Below are positions 5,538 through 10,489 of a DNA stretch of 10,489 bases, in pieces. The notes below the pieces were generated by a model. It made no database searches. It saw nothing but the letters and a program-made list of their open reading frames with translations, and was not told the origin of the DNA. The translations under genes were made by a program, and so were the position numbers. The first letter of the stretch is position 1, and each line of letters opens with the position of its first letter. This stretch comes from Acidobacteriota bacterium (GTDB lineage Bacteria; Acidobacteriota; Terriglobia; Terriglobales; Acidobacteriaceae): NCBI GenBank assembly GCA_021793595.1, contig JAJYSL010000146.1:1-10489 (forward strand). Reading direction: 5' to 3'.

Positions 5538-6386
5538 TTACGCGTGCGCCGCCGCATGAATCGCCAGCAGCCTCTCTAGCAGCGGCTTCAGCAGCTTAAG
5601 ATCCAGCGCATACGCTCCATCCGACTTTGCGTGAGCTGGATCATCGTGGACTTCGAGGAAGATTCCATCGACGCCCGCAGCTACCGCCGCCCGCGTCAGC
5701 ACCGGAATAAATTCCGGCTGGCCTCCGCTTATCCCGCCCTGTGCCGAAGGCGTCTGCACCGAATGCGTTCCGTCGAACACCACCGGCGCATACTGCCTCA
5801 TCACCGCCAGTGAACGCATGTCCACCACAAGATTGTTGTAGCCGAAGCTTGCGCCGCGCTCCGTCAAAAACACCCGTGCGCTGTCGCTCACAGAGCGAAC
5901 CTTCTCCACCACGTGCTCCATGTCCCAGGGCGCGACGAACTGTCCCTTCTTCACATTCACGGCGCGCCCGGTCTTGGCTGCGGCCACCAGCAAATCGGTC
6001 TGGCGACACAGAAACGCCGGAATCTGCAGCACGTCCACATCCTCGGCGACCCGTTCGCAGTCGTGCGCATCGTGCACATCGGTCAGCACCGGCAATCCTG
6101 TTGCCTGCGCCAGCCGCCGTAAAATCCTACAGCCCTCTTCCAGCCCCGGCCCGCGAAAACTCTTCATCGAGGTGCGATTCGCCTTGTCGTAGCTGGCTTT
6201 GAAAATGTATGGAATGCCAAGATCGTCTGTGATGCGCTGGATCGCGTCCGCCATTTTCCGAACGTGCGCCTCGCTCTCAATCACGCATGGCCCCGCGATT
6301 AGAAACAGCTTGCCCGCGCCCACCCGCACCGTGCCAATTTCGAATTCATTATGTTCTGGAATGCCCACGGAATTATCAGAACACAA
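5538..6386 (-). CDS. kdsA: 3-deoxy-8-phosphooctulonate (KDO-8-P) synthase
   Basis: A cytoplasmic enzyme condensing phosphoenolpyruvate with arabinose 5-phosphate to KDO 8-phosphate, a committed step toward the lipopolysaccharide inner core. The 282-residue TIM-barrel product shows the signatures LFLIAGPCVIES (27-38), FKASYDKANRTS, SFRGPGLEEG, QIPAFLCRQTDLL, NVKKGQF.APWD, TERGASFGYNNLVVD and FDGTHSVQ. C34, H208, E245 and D256 match the metal ligands C11, H185, E222 and D233 of the Aquifex enzyme at a constant offset of 23, so this is the metal-dependent class rather than the E. coli type with Asn. The start is uncertain: TTG at 6384-6386 gives the length shown, an in-frame GTG lies six codons downstream (6366-6368), and no good RBS or ATG is visible. 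It converges on the oxidase gene and diverges from the propeller operon. No other KDO or lipid A gene is in the window. Confidence 0.95.
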   Translation of the reverse strand: MCSDNSVGIPEHNEFEIGTVRVGAGKLFLIAGPCVIESEAHVRKMADAIQRITDDLGIPYIFKASYDKANRTSMKSFRGPGLEEGCRILRRLAQATGLPVLTDVHDAHDCERVAEDVDVLQIPAFLCRQTDLLVAAAKTGRAVNVKKGQFVAPWDMEHVVEKVRSVSDSARVFLTERGASFGYNNLVVDMRSLAVMRQYAPVVFDGTHSVQTPSAQGGISGGQPEFIPVLTRAAVAAGVDGIFLEVHDDPAHAKSDGAYALDLKLLKPLLERLLAIHAAAHA

Positions 6387-6450
6387 ATCGTTGCAGCCTC
6401 AGCCTCGTCTTGCATATTTGCTTGGAACACTGCCGATCGCGTTGCTGGCT

Positions 6451-6473
6451 AACACCGCACACATAACGGTGTT
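6451..6473. promoter_or_regulatory. 7-bp inverted repeat in the kdsA/propeller divergent gap
   Basis: AACACCG and CGGTGTT are exact inverted copies separated by nine bases (CACACATAA). Their spacing, about two helical turns centre to centre at most, and their place between two divergent genes fit an operator. They lie 31 bases upstream of the proposed -35 box of the plus-strand operon and about 65 bases upstream of the kdsA start. Confidence 0.35.
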
Positions 6474-6503
6474 CTTCCAGCGTAGGGACCATAGGTACGT
6501 TTG

Positions 6504-6533
6504 TTGACGATTTTTCGGGTGCGAGCGTACACT
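6504..6533 (+). promoter_or_regulatory. Probable sigma-70-type promoter of the propeller operon
   Basis: TTGACG (6504-6509) and TACACT (6528-6533) are 18 bases apart. They match the -35 consensus in 5 of 6 and the -10 consensus in 4 of 6 positions. Transcription would start near 6540, leaving a leader of about 58 bases before the ATG at 6598. Confidence 0.5.
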
Positions 6534-6597
6534 GATCGTCACTTCAGAAAGTACCGCTAGATACGTCCGAAAACAGAAATTCTCAATCCTAGAACAC

Positions 6598-8241
6598 ATG
6601 AATAAAGGTGCAGTTCAGCGGAGTATGAAAAGAAGTCGGCAAGTCTCGTCCATGCGGCCGAATGCTTCCACCAGCAACAATATAGTTCGTTTCCTGGCGA
6701 TTTTCTGCCTTTGTTGCAGCTATCTCGGCGCTTACGCGGCCAAGGCTCAGTCAACCACCGCTTCCGAGTGGAGAACCAGCAGCTTTGATCCGCAGCGCGA
6801 CGCGTGGCAGAGGGACGAGAGCAAGTTGACGACCGGCAATGCCCAGGATATTCGCCTCCTCTGGAAGGTGAAAACCGACAACAAGACAATGGGCATGCAT
6901 TCCTTTCGAGAACCGCTGATCATTGCCGGCGTACATACTGCGAGCGGCGTCAAGACGCTGGCAATTCTGGCGGGTGCCGCGGATGAAGTCTACGGCATCG
7001 ACGCTGACAGCGGGACGATCCTGTGGCAGCGCCATTTGAAATGGGCTTCGGATCAACCTCAGAATTCGGAAATCGATCAGGGTTTTATTTGCAGCAAAGC
7101 ATTATCGGCAACGCCCGTGGTCACGCCCTCCGGAGCCGCGCAGCGCTTTCTGTATGTGCTCGGCACGGATGGGTATCTGCACACGTTGGATTTGTCTACG
7201 GGTGAGGAAATCAAATCGCCGATGCAGATGCTGCCCGCCGCGTATGGAAAGCCATACGGATTGAACCTGAATGGAAACGTGGTGTACACGGCCACTGGCC
7301 AAGGCTGCCACGGCGTCCCCAACAAGATCTATGCTGTCGACCTGACCAATGGAAAGGCGTTTTCCTCCCCGGTCCGACAGGGAGGCATTTTCGGGACCGC
7401 CGGTCCATCGATCGGCGCCGACGGAACCATCTATATCGAAACCGGGGATGGTCCTTACAATCCCGCCACCGGTCAGCTCTCGACAAGCGTCCAGGCCTAC
7501 ACTTCTTCTCACGATACTTTGACCCTCAAGGATTACTACACGCCCATCAATCATGAGTGGTTGACGAGGCGTGACTTGGATATGGCGGTGAGTCCCGTCG
7601 TTTTTCCTTATAAAGGTCGCGACTTATTGGTCGGTTCGGGCAAGGAAGGGCGCTATTTCCTGATGGACAGCAATGCTCTCGGTGGGCCCACGCACTTTGT
7701 TCCGCTGTACCGCAGTCCATTGGTCTCCAATACCAATGCAAACTTCCAGACCGAAGGTACGTGGGGAAGTTTCGCGAGTTGGAAAGATCACGACGGAACC
7801 CGATGGGTGCTGGCGCCCATCGGAGGCCCGGTCGCAGTGCCCTTCTCAATTACGCACGGAGCAACGCCGGATGGCGGAGTCATCGCCATGAAGCTGACCG
7901 ACACAAGCGGGAAGATGAAGCTTATGCCCGTGTGGCTGTCGCGCAACATGGTCACCGCGGAACCGCCCGTCGTAGCCAACGGCGTCGTCTATGTCCTCGC
8001 TTCCGGCGAATTCACCGGGCAGGCCAATGACATTGACGGTGGACTTTATAGCTGGCAAGACAGGGTGAAGCGCTCGATACCGGCCAAGCTGTACGCGCTG
8101 GATGCGGAGACCGGCAAAGTTTTGTATTCCAGTGGCGACCAGGTGAAGTCGTTCCTGCATCAGGCCGGCATTGCCGTGGCCGGCGGGCGTGTGATTTTCG
8201 GCACGTTTGACGGAACCGTTTACTGCTTCGGTTTGCGGTAA
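6598..8241 (+). CDS. Exported PQQ-like beta-propeller repeat protein, first of a tandem pair
   Basis: A 547-residue secreted protein. A hydrophobic segment at about 29-48 followed by AKAQ suggests signal peptidase cleavage near residue 51. The mature part has repeated PQQ-like blade motifs: VYGIDADSGTILW (about 131-143), LYVLGTDGYLHTLDLSTGEE (about 185-204), IYAVDLTNGKAF (about 244-255) and LYALDAETGKVLYSSG (about 498-513). It ends in VYCFGLR. Cysteines C165 and C237 have counterparts in the neighbouring paralogue and may form a disulfide. The vicinal Cys-Cys of quinoprotein alcohol dehydrogenases is absent from the mature part, and there is no CxxCH heme site, so dehydrogenase activity is not supported; a binding or scaffold role is as likely. 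The start is uncertain: ATGs at 6598, 6625 and 6652 are in frame and none has a well-spaced RBS. It is the first gene after a plausible promoter. Confidence 0.85.
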   Translation: MNKGAVQRSMKRSRQVSSMRPNASTSNNIVRFLAIFCLCCSYLGAYAAKAQSTTASEWRTSSFDPQRDAWQRDESKLTTGNAQDIRLLWKVKTDNKTMGMHSFREPLIIAGVHTASGVKTLAILAGAADEVYGIDADSGTILWQRHLKWASDQPQNSEIDQGFICSKALSATPVVTPSGAAQRFLYVLGTDGYLHTLDLSTGEEIKSPMQMLPAAYGKPYGLNLNGNVVYTATGQGCHGVPNKIYAVDLTNGKAFSSPVRQGGIFGTAGPSIGADGTIYIETGDGPYNPATGQLSTSVQAYTSSHDTLTLKDYYTPINHEWLTRRDLDMAVSPVVFPYKGRDLLVGSGKEGRYFLMDSNALGGPTHFVPLYRSPLVSNTNANFQTEGTWGSFASWKDHDGTRWVLAPIGGPVAVPFSITHGATPDGGVIAMKLTDTSGKMKLMPVWLSRNMVTAEPPVVANGVVYVLASGEFTGQANDIDGGLYSWQDRVKRSIPAKLYALDAETGKVLYSSGDQVKSFLHQAGIAVAGGRVIFGTFDGTVYCFGLR

Positions 8242-8308
8242 CCTGGACCGCCAGAGGTCGAAGGCGAAGATAACTCCTATGCCAATGCGAATCGAGGAAA
8301 GTGGATTG

Positions 8309-9880
8309 ATGCGAAGATTGCTAGGTTGTTCGCTGAGTCTTGGTGTGGCCGCTGCATGTCTAGCCTCGGCGACGGCATCCGCTCAGCCACGTGGGGGTTG
8401 GCATGTTCCCGGCGGAGAAGCTGCCCATGATAACTGGCAGAAATCGGAATCGAAGATTTCGACGGAAACCTTCGCTGGCTCCTTCCGGTTTCTGTGGAAG
8501 TTCAAGCCCGCGAACGCATCTGCGCAATCAGGATCTTTCAGCGAACCGCTGGCTACCCCCAGCATCATTAGCAGCCGCGGGTTTAAAGATATGGTTCTAT
8601 GGGGCGACTCCAATTCCCTCTACGCGGTGGACTACGTGCAGGGCACCGTTCTGTGGCGCAAGGATTTTCATCTCAAGGCTGAGCATGCACCTGGAACCTG
8701 CCAGGACACCGATGTGCAAATTGTGATGGAGCCGCCGCACGTTATTCACTTCGGCGCACGGCGCTCCCACACTTCTTCAGAAGCTCCGCCCCCACCACCC
8801 CCTACAGCAGATCGATGGATCGGCGCTCCCGCTGCGGGTGGCGGCTTCTCCTTAAAGGGAATCTACGCCCTTACCAGCGACGGATACCTCCATGAGCAAA
8901 TTCTGGCCTCAGGTCTGGATTATGCCCCAGCGGTAGCATTTCTTCCGCATGGCGCTGAGAATGCATCCGGCCTGAATATGAACGGCAAGCTCGTCTATAC
9001 AGAGTCAGGTCGGGGATGCCGCCATGCTCCCAATGCCGTTTGGTCCATCGATCTGAATACGTCGCAGCATCCTATCCACAGCTATCAATCTCAGAGGGTC
9101 ACCCCAGCGGATTTGACAGGCCCCACGATCGGATCTGACGGCACAGTCTATATCTCCACCGGCGGTGGCAAAGCGGACCCCTCGGCCGGGGTGCATTCCA
9201 ACAGCCTTGTGGCTCTCACCGCCGGGGCCCTGAAGGTAAAGGATTGGTACACGCCTCAGGCCGGCACCAGATCGCACAAGCTGGATGTAAGCCCGATTGT
9301 TCTCAGCGACAACGATAAAGATCTGATTGCGGGTCCGGGCGGCAACGGTAGCATCGTTCTACTGGATAGCGGATCGCTCGGAGGCAGCAATCACGGCACG
9401 CCTCTGGCTCAGACGGCTGAGATTTCCAATGCTAAAAAGCCCGGCTGGGAGAGCCTCGCAAGTTGGCAAGATAATAACGGCACGCTCTGGCTGCTGGCAT
9501 CCATCTCCGGTCCGGTGCGGCAGGATATTCAATTTGCCAACACCAACGGAGCTGCCCCGCATGGCAGTATTGTCGCTTTTAAAGTCGACACTACCGGTGG
9601 ACACACGGCATTGACTCCGGCCTGGATTTCAGGCGATCTCATGAATCCAGCGCCTCCTGTCATCGTCAATGGAGTGGTATTTGCTCTCGCCGGCGGAGAT
9701 GCTTCTCACCATGCCATCCTTTATGCGTTGGATGCCGCAACGGGTAAGCAACTTTACTCCAGCAAAGATGCAGTCACTACCTACACCCATCTCTCCGGCG
9801 TGTCTGTAGCCGATGGTCATGTCTTCTTTACAACGCATGACCACACTCTCTACGCGTTTGGAATTCCGATGGAGCATTAG
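8309..9880 (+). CDS. Exported PQQ-like beta-propeller repeat protein, second of the tandem pair
   Basis: A paralogue of the preceding gene, 523 residues from the ATG at 8309. This start gives a clean signal peptide (MRRLLGCSLSLGVAAACLAS followed by ATASAQ, cleavage near residue 28) and has GAGGAA upstream at 8294-8299. In-frame ATGs at 8279 and 8285 would add up to ten residues. Order and motifs follow its neighbour: NWQKSESKIS near the N-terminus, LYAVDYVQGTVLW, GLNMNGKLVYTESGRGC, GSDGTVYISTG, DVSPIVLSDNDKDLI, ILYALDAATGKQLYSSKD, and a final LYAFG. C131 and C237 align with the paralogue's two cysteines. It differs by a low-complexity loop with six consecutive prolines (8786-8803) ahead of the blade reading GIYALTSDGYLHE. 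No catalytic or heme motif is seen. It starts 67 bases after its neighbour and ends 20 bases before the next gene, consistent with one operon. Confidence 0.87.
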   Translation: MRRLLGCSLSLGVAAACLASATASAQPRGGWHVPGGEAAHDNWQKSESKISTETFAGSFRFLWKFKPANASAQSGSFSEPLATPSIISSRGFKDMVLWGDSNSLYAVDYVQGTVLWRKDFHLKAEHAPGTCQDTDVQIVMEPPHVIHFGARRSHTSSEAPPPPPPTADRWIGAPAAGGGFSLKGIYALTSDGYLHEQILASGLDYAPAVAFLPHGAENASGLNMNGKLVYTESGRGCRHAPNAVWSIDLNTSQHPIHSYQSQRVTPADLTGPTIGSDGTVYISTGGGKADPSAGVHSNSLVALTAGALKVKDWYTPQAGTRSHKLDVSPIVLSDNDKDLIAGPGGNGSIVLLDSGSLGGSNHGTPLAQTAEISNAKKPGWESLASWQDNNGTLWLLASISGPVRQDIQFANTNGAAPHGSIVAFKVDTTGGHTALTPAWISGDLMNPAPPVIVNGVVFALAGGDASHHAILYALDAATGKQLYSSKDAVTTYTHLSGVSVADGHVFFTTHDHTLYAFGIPMEH

Positions 9881-9900
9881 AGCAAAGGAAAGAGTCCGTC

Positions 9901-10488
9901 ATGCAAAATAGAGCACAGATACAAGAAGCAATCGATGAAGGCGACGGCATTGTAAGACTGGAACCATGCTGGGTTCCCCGCTCCTTCATGATTCCCGGAA
10001 AAAGATTGAAGCTGCACCCGGACGATTTGTACGCGTTCGGAGGTCATCGGGGTGGAATTAACGAACGCTGGTTTTCATCCACGACAAAGGCTTCCAATGG
10101 ACCGGAGACTTTGCCGGATGAGGGCCTGAGTTATATTCGTCTCAAAAATGGGAAGAGATTCTTGCTCAAAGAAGCAGTCGAAACTGCCGGCGATCTTTTC
10201 CTGGGCGAGGATGTTATGCAGCGCGAGGGCGGATGGAATCTGCTCTGCAAATTCTTTGACAACATGGGTCCCATCCCGCACCACATGCACCAGAGCGATG
10301 CATTCGCGAAACTCGTGGGACAAAAGGGAAAACCGGAAGCCTACTACTTCCCTCCGCAATACAACCTGACCCAAAACAATTTTCCCCATACCTATATGGG
10401 TCTCGAGCCTGGAACCACCAAGGAAGACATTCGCCGATGCCTGGAAAGGTGGAATCGAGGCGACAACGGAATTATTATCAATTCATGA
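9901..10488 (+). CDS. ManA-like cupin protein (phosphomannose isomerase-related), probably truncated
   Basis: A 195-residue product related to the type I phosphomannose isomerase superfamily. The metal-site pattern is visible: PIPHHMHQSDAFA with H128 and H130, followed by GKPEAYYFPP with E146, matching the H-x-H and E zinc ligands of ManA. The N-terminal part (RLEPCWVPRSFMIPGKRL, then GGINERWF) and FLLKEAVE, DNMGPIPHH and GLEPGTTKEDIRRCLERW also fit a large ManA-like cupin family that, from memory, is around 600 residues long with a second cupin domain. Here the frame stops (TGA at 10486-10488) right after RGDNGI, before the fourth ligand histidine and the second domain, so the gene may be frameshifted. 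The ATG is supported by AAGGAA 10 bases upstream. It follows the second propeller gene by 20 bases. Substrate and isomerase activity are unknown. Confidence 0.72.
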   Translation: MQNRAQIQEAIDEGDGIVRLEPCWVPRSFMIPGKRLKLHPDDLYAFGGHRGGINERWFSSTTKASNGPETLPDEGLSYIRLKNGKRFLLKEAVETAGDLFLGEDVMQREGGWNLLCKFFDNMGPIPHHMHQSDAFAKLVGQKGKPEAYYFPPQYNLTQNNFPHTYMGLEPGTTKEDIRRCLERWNRGDNGIIINS

Positions 10489-10489
10489 G

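Noticed and set aside
8207..8308. Longer form of the second propeller protein starting inside the first gene
   Set aside because: It would place about 34 polar residues before a clean signal peptide and overlap the upstream gene; the ATG at 8309 (or 8279) fits better.
6598..9880. Active PQQ-dependent alcohol or glucose dehydrogenases
   Set aside because: The vicinal cysteine pair and heme motifs of the known quinoproteins are not seen; only the propeller repeat type can be supported.
1..10489. CRISPR array, insertion sequence or prophage module
   Set aside because: No regularly spaced repeats, transposase or integrase motifs, or terminal inverted repeats were found on reading both strands.

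Overview
This window looks like a chromosomal segment of a GC-rich Gram-negative soil bacterium, most likely an acidobacterium (class Terriglobia). That placement is inferred from the gene mix: a metal-dependent KDO-8-phosphate synthase (so lipopolysaccharide is present), a YggX-type iron protein, a gamma-class carbonic anhydrase homologue, a Tat-type alditol oxidase, and two large exported PQQ-like beta-propeller proteins. No 16S gene or other decisive marker is present, so the taxonomy is only a suggestion.

Left part (1-2500). On the minus strand lies an AIPR-family (abortive infection phage resistance) protein with an N-terminal PD-(D/E)XK-like nuclease motif. It has a strong RBS, an unusual GC-rich palindrome just upstream of that RBS, and a hairpin overlapping its stop codon. 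Its coding DNA is visibly less GC-rich than the rest (two 60-base lines counted at 48-50 %, against 62-73 % in lines of the other genes), which suggests acquired defence cargo. Downstream of it is a small membrane-anchored protein whose reading frame seems to switch near the left edge.

Centre (2500-4150), plus strand. In order come a short proline- and arginine-rich lipoprotein, a perfect 11-bp hairpin, a gamma-carbonic-anhydrase-like hexapeptide-repeat protein, YggX, and tRNA-Pro(GGG) followed by a 27-bp near-palindrome that looks like a bidirectional terminator.

Right part (4150-10489). An exported alditol/xylitol oxidase-type flavoprotein (plus) converges on kdsA (minus). kdsA diverges from an apparent three-gene operon (plus) made of two tandem paralogous PQQ-like beta-propeller secreted proteins and a ManA-like cupin protein. 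A plausible sigma-70 promoter and an inverted repeat lie in the divergent gap. The cupin gene appears to be cut short by a frameshift one base before the window ends. Together the oxidase, the propellers and the cupin suggest periplasmic and cytoplasmic sugar or polyol handling, but no pathway can be assigned. Most of the window is ordinary housekeeping DNA; the AIPR locus and the propeller operon merit the closest look.
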